From NCBI GenBank assembly GCA_020622165.1, contig JACNMN010000010.1, positions 62,001 through 126,000 on the forward strand: 64,000 nt of DNA, given 5' to 3'. The notes beneath the pieces were generated by a model. The model had not been told where the DNA came from. It ran no database searches and was given only the letters and a program-made list of their open reading frames with translations. Positions 15,107 to 23,463 of the stretch are shown here, one piece after another (positions within the stretch are counted from its first letter, which is position 1; every line of letters starts with the position of its first letter). A program made the translations under genes and the position numbers. The DNA is from Boseongicola sp. H5 (lineage in GTDB: Bacteria; Pseudomonadota; Alphaproteobacteria; Rhodobacterales; Rhodobacteraceae).

Positions 15107-16735
15107 ATGACGGTCATGGAGTTCGATTACGTCATCGTCGGCGGCGGGTCTGCCGGATGCGTGCTTGCCGCGCGGCTTTCGGAAGATCCGAACGCGACCG
15201 TGTGCCTGATCGAAGCGGGCGGCGGCGGACGGGATATCTTCATCCGCGCGCCCGCTCTGGTGGCCGCGATGGTCTCGGGCCGCCCGAAAATCAACAACTG
15301 GGCCTTCCATACGGAGCCGCAGCCCGGGCTCAACGGGCGGCGCGGGTTCCAGCCGCGCGGCAAGGCGCTCGGCGGGTCTTCGGCGATCAATGCGATGCTC
15401 TATGTGCGGGGCCATAGCGGCGATTACGACGACTGGGCCGATCGGGGGTGTGACGGCTGGGACTGGTCCGGCGTTCTGCCCTATTTCCGCCGGTCCGAGC
15501 GGTTCGCGGGCGGCGGCGATGCCCTTCACGGCGGCGACGGGCCCTTGCAGGTCGGCCCGCAAAGCGCGCCGCGCAGGATCACCCGCGCGTTCGTCGAGGC
15601 CTGCGAAAGCCTGCAGATCCGCCAGACGGCGGATTTCAACGGCCCGGTACAGGAGGGCGCGGGCCTGTATCACGTCACCCAGTTTCAGGACGGCCCGCAG
15701 CGGGGGGAGCGGTGTTCCGCCGCGGCGGCCTATCTCTTTCCTGCCATGGGACGCGGCAATCTGACGGTGCTGACCCGCGCGCTGAGCGAAAAGATCGTTA
15801 TAGAAGAAGGCCGCGCGACAGCCGTGCGCATACGCCATCGCGGGCGGGCCCGTGTGCTGCGCGCCCGGCGGGAGGTGATCCTCAGCGCCGGCGCCTTCGG
15901 CTCGCCGCAATTGCTGATGCTTTCGGGGATCGGCCCCGCGGAGGAACTGGGCGCCCATGGCATCCCGGTGATCCGCGATCTGCCGGAGGTGGGGCGGAAC
16001 CTGCAGGATCATCTGGACTACGTGCTGTCCTACAAATCCCGCCGGCGGGACGTGGTGGGGCTGAACCCGCGCGGATTGCGCCGGCTGGGCCGGGCCGGGC
16101 TGCGCTGGCGCAAGACGGGGCAGGGGCTTTTCGCCTCGCCCATGGCCGAAGGCGGCGCCTTTCTGCGCAGCGCCCCCGGTCTCGACCGGCCGGACCTGCA
16201 GATCCACTTCGTGATCGGCATCGTCGACGATCACATGCGCAAGCTGCATTTCGGCGATGGCTATTCCTGCCATATCTGCGTCCTGCGCCCGCATTCCGCC
16301 GGTCACGTGGGGCTGCACGGCACGAGCCCCTCCGCCGCCCCGCGGATCGACCCCGCCTATCTGAGCGATCCGCGGGATCTGGAGACGCTGAAACAGGGCG
16401 CGCGGATCATGGAGCGGATCATGCAGGCCGATGCGCTGACGCCATGGCGCGGCGAACGCCTCTATCCCCATGATGGCAGCGACCGCGCCCTGGAGGAGGA
16501 TATCCGCAGCCGGGCCGACACGATCTATCACCCCGTGGGCACCTGCAGGATGGGCTCAGATGCCGATGCGGTGGTCGACACGGCCCTGCGGGTGAACGGC
16601 GTCGCGGGCTTGCGCGTCGTCGATGCCTCGATCATGCCGAAGCTGATCGGCGGCAACACGAACGCGCCCACCATGATGATCGCCGAAAAGGCCGCCGACC
16701 TGATCCAGCCCGGGCAGCGCCCCGCGCCGGTCTAG
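15107..16735 (+). CDS. GMC family FAD-dependent oxidoreductase (choline dehydrogenase-like)
   Basis: 542-residue flavoenzyme oxidising an alcohol or related substrate. The N-terminal dinucleotide-binding motif GGGSAGCVLAARLSEDP, the GMC signature 1 (GGSSAINAMLYVRGH) and signature 2 (GAFGSPQLLMLSGIGP) are present. The C-terminal active-site His and Asn appear in YHPVGTCRMG and NTNAPTMMIAEKA. Substrate is not evident; no betaine or choline uptake genes are adjacent, so betA should not be assumed. The start may be ATG 15107 or the ATG three codons later (MEFDYVIVGG). Convergent with the following SDR gene. Confidence 0.93.
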   Translation: MTVMEFDYVIVGGGSAGCVLAARLSEDPNATVCLIEAGGGGRDIFIRAPALVAAMVSGRPKINNWAFHTEPQPGLNGRRGFQPRGKALGGSSAINAMLYVRGHSGDYDDWADRGCDGWDWSGVLPYFRRSERFAGGGDALHGGDGPLQVGPQSAPRRITRAFVEACESLQIRQTADFNGPVQEGAGLYHVTQFQDGPQRGERCSAAAAYLFPAMGRGNLTVLTRALSEKIVIEEGRATAVRIRHRGRARVLRARREVILSAGAFGSPQLLMLSGIGPAEELGAHGIPVIRDLPEVGRNLQDHLDYVLSYKSRRRDVVGLNPRGLRRLGRAGLRWRKTGQGLFASPMAEGGAFLRSAPGLDRPDLQIHFVIGIVDDHMRKLHFGDGYSCHICVLRPHSAGHVGLHGTSPSAAPRIDPAYLSDPRDLETLKQGARIMERIMQADALTPWRGERLYPHDGSDRALEEDIRSRADTIYHPVGTCRMGSDADAVVDTALRVNGVAGLRVVDASIMPKLIGGNTNAPTMMIAEKAADLIQPGQRPAPV

Positions 16736-16745
16736 CAGGGGGGCG

Positions 16746-17516
16746 TCACCCCGCCGCCATGCCGCCATCCACCGGATACTGCGCACCGGTGATGAAGGCC
16801 GACGCGTCGGAGGCCAGAAACAGCACCAGATTGGCCACATCGCCCGCCTCGCCGTAGCGGGCCAGCGGAATGCTGTGTTCCAGTTGTTCCTTCACCTCCG
16901 CGCCGTGACCGGGATTGAACCCTTCCTCAAGCGCGCGCATCATGCGGGTGTTGATCGGCGACGGGTGGACCGAGTTGACCCGGACATTCGCCCCCGCCGC
17001 CTCGATCGCGGCGGCGCGGGTCAGGCCCACGACCGCATGTTTGGAGGTGATGTAGGACGCGACATTCGGGCTGCCCTTCAGGCCCGCGATCGACGACATG
17101 TTGATGATGCTGCCGCGGCCCTGTTTCATCATCACCGGCAGCACATGTTGCAGGCCCAGAAACGCGCCGCGTACATTCACCGCCATGACCCTGTCGAAAT
17201 CCGCGATATCCTGTTCGACGAGCGGCGCGACCTTGCCTTCGATCCCGGCATTGTTGAAGAAGATGTCGAGCCCGCCGAAATCCGCGACGGTCCGCTCCAC
17301 GTAGCGCCGGGTGTCCTCGACGGAGGAGACATCGGCCGCGATGGTCAGAAGCGCGTCGCCCGCGTCCAGATCGCGGGCCGCTTGGTCCAGATCGCCTTGG
17401 TCCAGATCGACAATGGCGACTTTCGCGCCTCTGGTCAGAAACAGGCGGGCGGTCTCCAGGCCGATGCCTGCCGCCCCGCCGGTGATGAGGGCTATTTTCC
17501 CGGTCAGTTCTGTCAT
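16746..17516 (-). CDS. SDR family oxidoreductase
   Basis: 256-residue short-chain dehydrogenase/reductase, cytosolic, NAD(P)-dependent. Cofactor motif [13 protein letters not shown] at about 11-23, NNAGIE, and the catalytic Ser-Tyr-Lys as SSIAGLKGS...ASYITSKHA. The C-terminus ends in the usual [15 protein letters not shown]. The chosen ATG (17514-17516) is preceded by GGAGGT; a longer frame without such a site was rejected. Asp after the second strand (VDLDQGD) suggests NAD preference. A perfect 10-base palindrome lies 35 bases upstream. Substrate unknown. Confidence 0.92.
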   Translation of the reverse strand: MTELTGKIALITGGAAGIGLETARLFLTRGAKVAIVDLDQGDLDQAARDLDAGDALLTIAADVSSVEDTRRYVERTVADFGGLDIFFNNAGIEGKVAPLVEQDIADFDRVMAVNVRGAFLGLQHVLPVMMKQGRGSIINMSSIAGLKGSPNVASYITSKHAVVGLTRAAAIEAAGANVRVNSVHPSPINTRMMRALEEGFNPGHGAEVKEQLEHSIPLARYGEAGDVANLVLFLASDASAFITGAQYPVDGGMAAG

Positions 17517-17550
17517 GTGATACCTCCGATCCTCGGGTGATGGCGCCATT

Positions 17551-17571
17551 GCGCACGGGGCCCCCGTGCGC
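17551..17571. promoter_or_regulatory. Perfect palindrome upstream of SDR gene
   Basis: GCGCACGGGG and CCCCGTGCGC flank a single central C. It lies upstream of the minus-strand SDR gene and could be an operator or a G+C-rich terminator; no T-tract follows on either strand. Confidence 0.4.
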
Positions 17572-17666
17572 CCGGCGGCCGGGGGTCGGGCGGTATCAAG
17601 ACATGGGTGCCGCCGCCCCGCTATGCCTCAGGTTAAACCGCGGCCACATCGGATGCAGGCGGGCAG

Positions 17667-17689
17667 GGGCGGCCCCGGGGGTGCCGCCC
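17667..17689 (-). terminator. Hairpin downstream of the GST gene
   Basis: GGGCGGC (17667-17673) pairs with GCCGCCC (17683-17689) just beyond the GST stop on the minus strand. No U-tract, so termination is only suggested. Confidence 0.4.
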
Positions 17690-17713
17690 TTGCGGAAATG
17701 CGCCGGTTCGGTC

Positions 17714-18412
17714 CTAGTCGTGTGGCGGGGTCACAAGGCCCTTCTGCACCGCCGGGCGCGCCACGAACCGGTCGAGATAGGCCACCACATTGCCGTAGCC
17801 GTCCCAGCCCACGGCTTCTTTCACGCCATAGAAATCAAGGCCGCGCAGCCATGGCGCGATGGCGATGTCGGCGATGGAATAGCTGCCGGTGATCCAGCTC
17901 TTGCCCTCCAGTTCGCGGTCAAGCACGGCCAGCAGGCGCTTGGCCTCGTTCAGATACCGCTCCCGCGGGCGCGGATCGTCGATCTCGGCGCCCGCGAATT
18001 TCGCGAAATAGCCAAGCTGCCCGAACATCGGGCCGATCCCGCCCATCTGGAACATGACCCATTGGATGGCCTTGTATTTCTCCGCCGGGCCGTCGCCGAT
18101 CAACTGGCCCGTCTTCTCGGCCAGATAGATCAGGATCGCCCCGGATTCGAACAGCCCGATGGGGGCGCCCCCCGGCCCGTTCGGGTCGATCAGGGCGGGG
18201 ATCTTGTTGTTGGGGTTCAGCGACAGGAACGCCTCGCTTTTCACATCCGCATCGGCCAGCGTGACCCGGTGCGCCTCATAGGCGAGCCCCATCTCCTCCA
18301 GCGCGATGGAGGCCTTCACCCCGTTTGGCGTGGGAAAGGAATAAAGCTGGATCACGTCCGGGTCGGACGCGGGCCAGCGGGCGGTGATGGGGAATGCGGA
18401 AAGATCGGCCAT
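17714..18412 (-). CDS. Glutathione S-transferase family protein (nu/Ure2-like)
   Basis: 232-residue cytosolic protein. The thioredoxin-like N-terminal domain starts after a short extension with [23 protein letters not shown], the TPNG motif being typical of YfcG/Ure2p-like nu-class enzymes, which show disulfide-bond reductase activity with glutathione. The [12 protein letters not shown] and [15 protein letters not shown] segments bind glutathione. The all-helical C-terminal domain has the [14 protein letters not shown]-capping motif. The ATG is preceded by GAAGG about 10 bases upstream. Divergent from mscL, separated by 168 bases. Confidence 0.92.
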   Translation of the reverse strand: MADLSAFPITARWPASDPDVIQLYSFPTPNGVKASIALEEMGLAYEAHRVTLADADVKSEAFLSLNPNNKIPALIDPNGPGGAPIGLFESGAILIYLAEKTGQLIGDGPAEKYKAIQWVMFQMGGIGPMFGQLGYFAKFAGAEIDDPRPRERYLNEAKRLLAVLDRELEGKSWITGSYSIADIAIAPWLRGLDFYGVKEAVGWDGYGNVVAYLDRFVARPAVQKGLVTPPHD

Positions 18413-18580
18413 GAATGCACCTTCGGTTTCGGGTCAGGGGTGACACATAGGCACCCTTTCCCATTGGGCCAGAGCCGAAAATGTATCACTATGCGCATGC
18501 GACTGTGCGCGGAGGCACCATCGGGGCGTGCGCCCGGGCCCCCGGCACAGAGGGATAACAGGACAACACAGGATCGACCC

Positions 18581-19012
18581 ATGCTTAACGAATTCAAGGA
18601 TTTCATCGCCAAGGGCAATGTCATGGATATGGCCGTCGGCATCATCATCGGCGCGGCGTTCACGGCGATCGTGTCGTCGATGGTGGCCGATCTGATCAAC
18701 CCGTTCATCGGGTTGTTCACCGGCGGTCTGGACTTCACCAACAATTACCTTGTGCTGGCAGGCGAGGTGCCGGCGGGCGCATCTCTGGAAGCCGCGCGGG
18801 AGGCGGGCGCGTCGATCTTCGCATGGGGTGCCTTCGCCATGGCGGTCATCAATTTCCTGATCATCGCCTTCGTGGTGTTCATGCTGGTGCGCTTCGTGAA
18901 CAAGGTGAAAGCCGCCGCCGAAAAACCCGACGAGGTGGCGCCGGAAGTGGAAACCGGCCCTTCCGAACTGGATATCCTGATCGAGATCCGGGATTCGCTG
19001 AAACGCGCCTGA
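18581..19012 (+). CDS. mscL: Large-conductance mechanosensitive channel MscL
   Basis: 143-residue inner-membrane channel that opens under membrane tension and protects against hypo-osmotic shock. Typical start [20 protein letters not shown], pore helix TM1 (about 15-45), periplasmic loop, TM2 (about 78-105), and the charged C-terminal bundle ending [11 protein letters not shown]. Length is normal. A longer upstream reading is spurious. A strong terminator follows at 19028-19059. Confidence 0.96.
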   Translation: MLNEFKDFIAKGNVMDMAVGIIIGAAFTAIVSSMVADLINPFIGLFTGGLDFTNNYLVLAGEVPAGASLEAAREAGASIFAWGAFAMAVINFLIIAFVVFMLVRFVNKVKAAAEKPDEVAPEVETGPSELDILIEIRDSLKRA

Positions 19013-19027
19013 GCCCGGCCCGACGCC

Positions 19028-19059
19028 GCAAAGGCCCGCCCGCTGCGGCGGGTCTTTGC
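19028..19059 (+). terminator. Hairpin terminator after mscL
   Basis: GCAAAGGCCCGCC (19028-19040) pairs with GGCGGGTCTTTGC (19047-19059) with one G-T pair and a 6-base loop. Confidence 0.72.
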
Positions 19060-19120
19060 ATGTCCGCCACCGGGTCGGTACAATCGCGCATCCGGTCCAG
19101 ATAGCGCAAGGAGACTGATC

Positions 19121-19675
19121 ATGGCCGCAACCCCTCCCGTCTGCGATTTCGGCTGGGCGGCACCCGATTTCGATCTGCCCGCGGCCGATGGTCGGCGCTA
19201 CGGCCTGCGCGATGTGATGGGCCCGAACGGCACGGTCATCGCCTTTATCTGCAACCATTGCCCCTATGTGCTGGCCGTGATCGACCGGCTGGTGCGGGAT
19301 GCGCGCGATCTGGCCTCCCATGGGGTCGGCTTCGCCGCGATCTGCTCCAATGACCCTGTGCAATACCCGGTGGACGGGTTCGACGGCATGGTCGCAATGG
19401 CCAGGGAGCAGGCGTTTTCGTTCCCCTATCTCCATGATGCGGATCAATCCGTCGCCCGCGCCTATGGGGCCGCCTGCACGCCGGATTTCTTCGGCCTGAA
19501 TGCGGACGGCGCGCTGCAATACCGCGGCAGGCTCGATGCCTCGCGGGCAAAGGCCGGCCCCCCAGATCTGCGCCGCGACCTGTTCGAGGCGATGCGGCAG
19601 GTCGCGGAAACCGGCCGCGGCCCGGAAGATCAGATCCCGTCGATGGGATGCTCGATCAAATGGGCCGCCGCCTGA
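19121..19675 (+). CDS. Thioredoxin family / AhpC-TSA-like redoxin
   Basis: 184-residue soluble protein of the peroxiredoxin-like thioredoxin family. The redox motif is FICNHCPYV (CNHC at about 45-48), a variant typical of this subgroup, followed by ICSNDPVQYP and a cis-Pro region ACTPDFFGLN. No signal peptide, so it acts in the cytosol. It probably reduces or oxidises thiols or peroxides; substrate unknown. AAGGAG precedes the ATG. Its stop lies four bases from the convergent ald stop. Confidence 0.88.
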   Translation: MAATPPVCDFGWAAPDFDLPAADGRRYGLRDVMGPNGTVIAFICNHCPYVLAVIDRLVRDARDLASHGVGFAAICSNDPVQYPVDGFDGMVAMAREQAFSFPYLHDADQSVARAYGAACTPDFFGLNADGALQYRGRLDASRAKAGPPDLRRDLFEAMRQVAETGRGPEDQIPSMGCSIKWAAA

Positions 19676-19679
19676 CGGC

Positions 19680-20798
19680 TCAGGCCTTCAGCGCCAGATT
19701 GGGCGACAGCACGTCGATGCCGAGCGCCTTGCCCACCGCGTAATTCGTCAGCTTGCCGGCATGCACGTTCAGCCCGTCCAGCAGATGCGGATCGTCGGTG
19801 CAGGCCTGCTTCCAGCCCTTGTCGCCCAGAGCAATCAGGAACGGCATCGTCGCGTTGCCAAGCGCCAGGGTCGAGGTGCGCGCAACCGCCCCCGGCATGT
19901 TCGCCACGCAGTAATGCATGATCCCGTCGACCTCGTAGATCGGATCCTGATGGGTGGTGGCCTTCGAGGTCTCGAAGCAACCGCCCTGATCGATCGCCAC
20001 ATCCACGATCGCCGCGCCCGGTTTCATGTCGGACAGTTGCGCCCGGCTGACCAGTTTGGGCGCCGCCGCACCGGGCACCAGAACCGCGCCGATCACCATA
20101 TCGGCCTGCGCGACCAGTTCGGCGGTGTTCCCGGCGCTGGCATAGCGCGTGCCGAACTGCCCCCCGAAGACATCGTCCAGATACCGCATCCGCGGCAGCG
20201 ACCGGTCCAGCACCGTCACCTTCGCGCCCATGCCCGCGGCCACGCGGGCCGCATGGGTGCCCACGACGCCGCCGCCGATCACCACCACCTCGGCGGGTCC
20301 GACACCGGGCACGCCGCCCATCAGCACGCCGCGCCCGCCATTGGCCTTCTGCAGGGTCCATGCGCCCATCTGCGGCGCCAGTTTCCCCGCAACCTCCGAC
20401 ATCGGCGCCAGAAGCGGCAGGCCGCCGTTCCGGTCGGTCACGGTCTCATAGGCAATCGCGGTGCAGCCCGAGGCCAGAAGATCCCTGGTCTGATCCGGGT
20501 CCGGTGCCAGATGCAGGTAGGTGAACAGCACCTGCCCCTCGCGCAGCATCCTGCGCTCCCCCGCTTGCGGCTCCTTGACCTTCACGATCATTTCCGCGCG
20601 CGCGAAGACATCCGCCGCGCCATCGGCAATCTCCGCCCCGGCCTCGATGTAATCCGCGTCGGAGAAGCCGGCGCCGATGCCCGCCCCCGCCTCGATCAGC
20701 ACCTTGTGGCCATGGGCGACGGCCTCGCGCGCGGCCACGGGCGTCACGCCCACGCGGAATTCCTGCGGTTTGATCTCTTTCGGGCAGCCGATAATCAT
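19680..20798 (-). CDS. ald: Alanine dehydrogenase
   Basis: 372-residue NAD-dependent enzyme interconverting L-alanine and pyruvate plus ammonia. Start MIIGCPKEIKPQEFRVGVTP is canonical, with FTYLHLAPDPDQT, the nucleotide motif VVVIGGGVVGTHAARVA, and the ANMPGAVARTSTLALGNATM C-terminal block. An in-frame extension of 26 codons upstream has no ribosome site; the ATG at 20798 has GGAGGAGA just before it. Divergent from an Lrp/AsnC regulator with a dyad element between, the standard arrangement for alanine-responsive control. Confidence 0.96.
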   Translation of the reverse strand: MIIGCPKEIKPQEFRVGVTPVAAREAVAHGHKVLIEAGAGIGAGFSDADYIEAGAEIADGAADVFARAEMIVKVKEPQAGERRMLREGQVLFTYLHLAPDPDQTRDLLASGCTAIAYETVTDRNGGLPLLAPMSEVAGKLAPQMGAWTLQKANGGRGVLMGGVPGVGPAEVVVIGGGVVGTHAARVAAGMGAKVTVLDRSLPRMRYLDDVFGGQFGTRYASAGNTAELVAQADMVIGAVLVPGAAAPKLVSRAQLSDMKPGAAIVDVAIDQGGCFETSKATTHQDPIYEVDGIMHYCVANMPGAVARTSTLALGNATMPFLIALGDKGWKQACTDDPHLLDGLNVHAGKLTNYAVGKALGIDVLSPNLALKA

Positions 20799-20883
20799 CT
20801 GGTGTCTCCTCCCATTCCTGGCACAGATGTCGCATGTTTTCTTCGGAAAGGCTTTGAAATCTGGTTGCGTTTTCACGGGCTTG

Positions 20884-20918
20884 CCGCAAGAATTTCCGAC
20901 ATGTGGGACAATTTGCGG
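20884..20918. promoter_or_regulatory. Dyad element between ald and its Lrp regulator
   Basis: CCGCAA (20884-20889) and TTGCGG (20913-20918) are inverted around an ACATGT core, with partial symmetry in the arms. It is 15 bases before the regulator start and 86 from the ald start. A likely Lrp-type binding site controlling both genes; binding is inferred. Confidence 0.45.
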
Positions 20919-20932
20919 GAAACGGGTGCGTA

Positions 20933-21394
20933 ATGATCGAAATCGACGAAATGGACCAGCGCATCCTGCGCCTGTTGCAGCGCGACGGGCGGATGACCAA
21001 TGCCGAGCTTTCGGAACAGGTTCACCTGTCGCCCTCGGCCTGCCACAGGCGGGTCCAGCGGCTGGAACAGGCCGGCGTGATCCGCGATTACGTGGCGCTG
21101 GTCGACGCGCGGGCGGTGGGCCGGGTCACGACCGTGTTCGTCGAGATCGGGCTGAGCGGGCAGGCCAATGAACTGCTCGGGGCGTTCGAACGGGCGGTGG
21201 CGCAGGTGCCCGATGTGCTGGAATGCCATCTCATGGCCGGAAGCGCCGATTACCTGCTGAAGGTCGTGGCCCGCGACAGCGAGGATTTCGCGCGGATCCA
21301 CCGGCAGCGTCTGGCAAGCCTGCCGGGCGTCGCGCGAATGCAGTCCAGCTTCGGGCTGAAAACCGTGGTCCAGACCACGGCCCTGCCGGTCTAG
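20933..21394 (+). CDS. Lrp/AsnC family transcriptional regulator (AldR-like)
   Basis: 153-residue regulator. Winged HTH at about 5-60 (MDQRILRLLQRDGRMTNAEL, then LSPSACHRRVQRLEQAGVI) and a RAM/ASNC ligand-binding domain (VDARAVGRVTTVFVEIG to C-terminus). Divergent from ald, so it is probably the alanine-sensing activator of that gene, as in other alphaproteobacteria. The ATG at 20933 has GGGAAACGGGTG upstream. Its TAG overlaps the convergent azlD stop in the sequence CTAG. Confidence 0.92.
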   Translation: MIEIDEMDQRILRLLQRDGRMTNAELSEQVHLSPSACHRRVQRLEQAGVIRDYVALVDARAVGRVTTVFVEIGLSGQANELLGAFERAVAQVPDVLECHLMAGSADYLLKVVARDSEDFARIHRQRLASLPGVARMQSSFGLKTVVQTTALPV

Positions 21395-21720
21395 CCGGTC
21401 AGGTACAGCATCAGATAAAGCGTTCCCATCCCCGCGAGGATCGCGCCGACGGCGCTTTTCATCAGGTATCCCACGGCCAGCGCCATGGCCGCCGCCGCCA
21501 GCCGCGCGGGGTCGGGCTGGCCACCGGTGGCGTCGGGCCACAGCACGAGCGGCGTGATCAGCGCCGGCAACACGGACACGGTGGTGTAGCGCAGATGCCT
21601 CAGAACCCATGGCGGGCCCTTGCGATTGCCGATCAGGCCCAGAAAGGAAAACCGGATCAGAAAGGTGCCGATGGCCAGAACGACGATGATCAGCCAGATC
21701 TCGATATCGGAATAGGTCAT
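21391..21720 (-). CDS. azlD: AzlD family branched-chain amino acid exporter subunit
   Basis: 109-residue membrane protein with four hydrophobic segments (about 8-28, 42-62, 74-92 and 94-108) and the family pattern IGTFLIRFSFLGL and YTTVSVLPALI. AzlD is the small partner of AzlC in export of branched-chain or related amino acids. The start ATG overlaps the azlC stop by four bases. Its stop overlaps the convergent lrp stop. Confidence 0.93.
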   Translation of the reverse strand: MTYSDIEIWLIIVVLAIGTFLIRFSFLGLIGNRKGPPWVLRHLRYTTVSVLPALITPLVLWPDATGGQPDPARLAAAAMALAVGYLMKSAVGAILAGMGTLYLMLYLTG

Positions 21721-22424
21721 CCGCGCCCCGCCATCCGCCGCTCGATCTCCGCGCCCACCATCATTGCGAGCGCGGCGGCCAGAAGCACGCCGAGATTGTA
21801 GGGCACCGCCGCGAAAACCAGCGCCATGACCACCGATGTCAGCGCGGCGGCCATATGGGCAAGGGTGCGCAGGGCCGGGCCGACAAGGGCCAGAAACGCG
21901 ATCGGCACGGCGAAATCCAGCGCGTATTCCGCGGGGATCAGCATGCCCAGAACCGCCCCCAGCCATGTCGCCAGAAGCCAGACCGGCGCCAGCGGGGTGG
22001 TCGCCCCGAAATAGAACGCGATTTTCTCCGGCATGGGGCGTTCGGGCCGCGCCTCGTATTCCTGAACCGACAGGGCGTAGTTCTGATCGAAATTCACATA
22101 GGCGACCAGCGCGCGCTGCCAGATCGGCGCGTCGCCCAGATAGGGGGTGAGTGCGGCGGAATACATCACCATCCGCAGGTTAACCGCCAGCGCCGAGATC
22201 AGCACCACCAGCGTGGGCGCGTTCTCCGTCATCAGTTGAAGCGCGGTGAACTGCGCCGCACCTGCGATCACCAGCACCGAAAAGCCCATAACCTCCGCAA
22301 GGTTCAGGCCCGCCTCGGTCGCGGCCACGCCGAAAACCATTCCGAAGGGCATCACCACGAGCAAAAACGGCAGCCCGGCGCGAAGGCCTTGCCAATAGGC
22401 GCTTTTGGTGCTGGCAGCTGGCAT
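21717..22424 (-). CDS. azlC: AzlC family ABC-independent amino acid exporter, large subunit
   Basis: 235-residue inner-membrane protein of the AzlC family (LIV-E exporter). Starts MPAASTKSAYWQGLRAGLPF, with the conserved MPFGMVFGVAATEAGLNL and AGAAQFTALQLM segments; about six or seven membrane spans. Works with AzlD, whose gene overlaps by four bases. The nearby Lrp/ald pair hints at shared amino-acid control but nothing in the sequence proves it. Divergent from fdhD. Confidence 0.94.
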   Translation of the reverse strand: MPAASTKSAYWQGLRAGLPFLLVVMPFGMVFGVAATEAGLNLAEVMGFSVLVIAGAAQFTALQLMTENAPTLVVLISALAVNLRMVMYSAALTPYLGDAPIWQRALVAYVNFDQNYALSVQEYEARPERPMPEKIAFYFGATTPLAPVWLLATWLGAVLGMLIPAEYALDFAVPIAFLALVGPALRTLAHMAAALTSVVMALVFAAVPYNLGVLLAAALAMMVGAEIERRMAGRG

Positions 22425-22477
22425 GGGGGGCCTCTAGAGTGTGGGTCACCAACCGCCATAACGTCCGCACACCGGAG

Positions 22478-23371
22478 ATGCAATTGAGTGTTCTTGATGA
22501 GCCAGATCACGGCTATTTGATCGCCCCCGATCCCGCCCGCGCGGGTCTGTCCCGCTCTGTTGCGGGCCATGACGAGGCGGGCCGCCCGGTCGACACCCGC
22601 GTGGTGGAGGAACGCCCGCTCACCATCTATCTGAACGCCCGGGAGATCGTCACGGCGATGACCATCGGCGATTATCCGGAGTATCTGGCGCTCGGTTTTC
22701 TGGCCAATCAGGGCATGCTCTCCGCCGGGGAGGAGGTGACCGGCGTCGAGTATGATGAGGAGCTGGAGGTGGTCGTGGTGCGGACCGCCGTCGAGACCGA
22801 CCACGAGGCCAAGCTGCAGAAGAAAACGCGGACCAGCGGCTGCGCCGTCGGCACGGTTTTCGGCGACATGATGGCCGGGCTGGAGGGGCTGCAACTGCCG
22901 GCGGCCGAATTGCGCACAAGCTGGCTCTACGCGCTCAGCCACAAGATCAACCGCACGCCCAGCCTGTATCTGGAGGCCGGGGCGATCCATGGCACGGTTC
23001 TGTGCCGGCAGGATCGCCCGCTGGTCTATATGGAGGATGTGGGTCGCCACAATGCCGTCGACAAGATCGCCGGCTGGATGCGGGCCGAAGGCGTCGGCCC
23101 GCAGGACAAGATCCTTTACACGACCGGGCGCCTGACCTCGGAAATGGTGATCAAGACCGCGCTGATGGGCATCCCCGTTCTCGCCTCGCGGTCCGGTTTC
23201 ACGGCCTGGGGCGTGGAGATCGCGAACCAGGTCGGTCTCACCCTTATCGGCCGGCTCAAGGGCAAGCGGTTTACCTGCCTCGCGGGCGAAAACAGGCTGG
23301 TGCGGGACGCGGATATGGCGGTGGTTCCCGAAGAGGGCCGGCGCCATCGCCGCAAGGGGGCCTCGGAATGA
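22478..23371 (+). CDS. fdhD: Formate dehydrogenase accessory sulfurtransferase FdhD
   Basis: 297 residues from the ATG at 22478; a TTG two codons later (22484) has the better ribosome spacing (GGAG at 22474-22477), so the true start may be there. FdhD transfers sulfur from IscS to the molybdenum cofactor for formate dehydrogenase activation. The catalytic loop reads RTSGCAVGT: Cys122 is kept but the second cysteine of the classical CxxC is Gly. Other blocks are ERPLTIYLNAREIVTAM, YMEDVGRHNAVDKIAGW and TTGRLTSEMVIKTALMGIP. First gene of a molybdenum cofactor operon that includes mobA, mobB and moeA. Confidence 0.93.
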   Translation: MQLSVLDEPDHGYLIAPDPARAGLSRSVAGHDEAGRPVDTRVVEERPLTIYLNAREIVTAMTIGDYPEYLALGFLANQGMLSAGEEVTGVEYDEELEVVVVRTAVETDHEAKLQKKTRTSGCAVGTVFGDMMAGLEGLQLPAAELRTSWLYALSHKINRTPSLYLEAGAIHGTVLCRQDRPLVYMEDVGRHNAVDKIAGWMRAEGVGPQDKILYTTGRLTSEMVIKTALMGIPVLASRSGFTAWGVEIANQVGLTLIGRLKGKRFTCLAGENRLVRDADMAVVPEEGRRHRRKGASE

Positions 23372-23463
23372 ACCATCTGCCGACACGCGGGCCTCATCCG
23401 CCGCGCCGCCGTTCCCATTCCGCGCGCCCGGGCCCGCACGCCCCGGCAGGGGGGCACGCATGA
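23368..23463 (+). CDS. Possible 31-residue linker ORF between fdhD and mobA
   Basis: An ATG overlapping the fdhD stop (ATGA, 23368-23371) opens a 31-codon frame that ends in a TGA overlapping the mobA ATG (23460-23463). The peptide is rich in His, Pro, Arg and Gly (MNHLPTRGPHPPRRR then SHSARPGPHAPAGGHA). Coupling on both sides suggests that its translation matters, perhaps to carry ribosomes across to mobA. It could also be chance in high-G+C sequence. Confidence 0.4.
   Translation: MNHLPTRGPHPPRRRSHSARPGPHAPAGGHA

Noticed and set aside
12086..16531. A 1481-codon open frame on the minus strand opposite pheT, YtoQ and the GMC gene
   Set aside because: Antisense shadow in high-G+C coding sequence: no domain, no ribosome site, and it covers three clear plus-strand genes.
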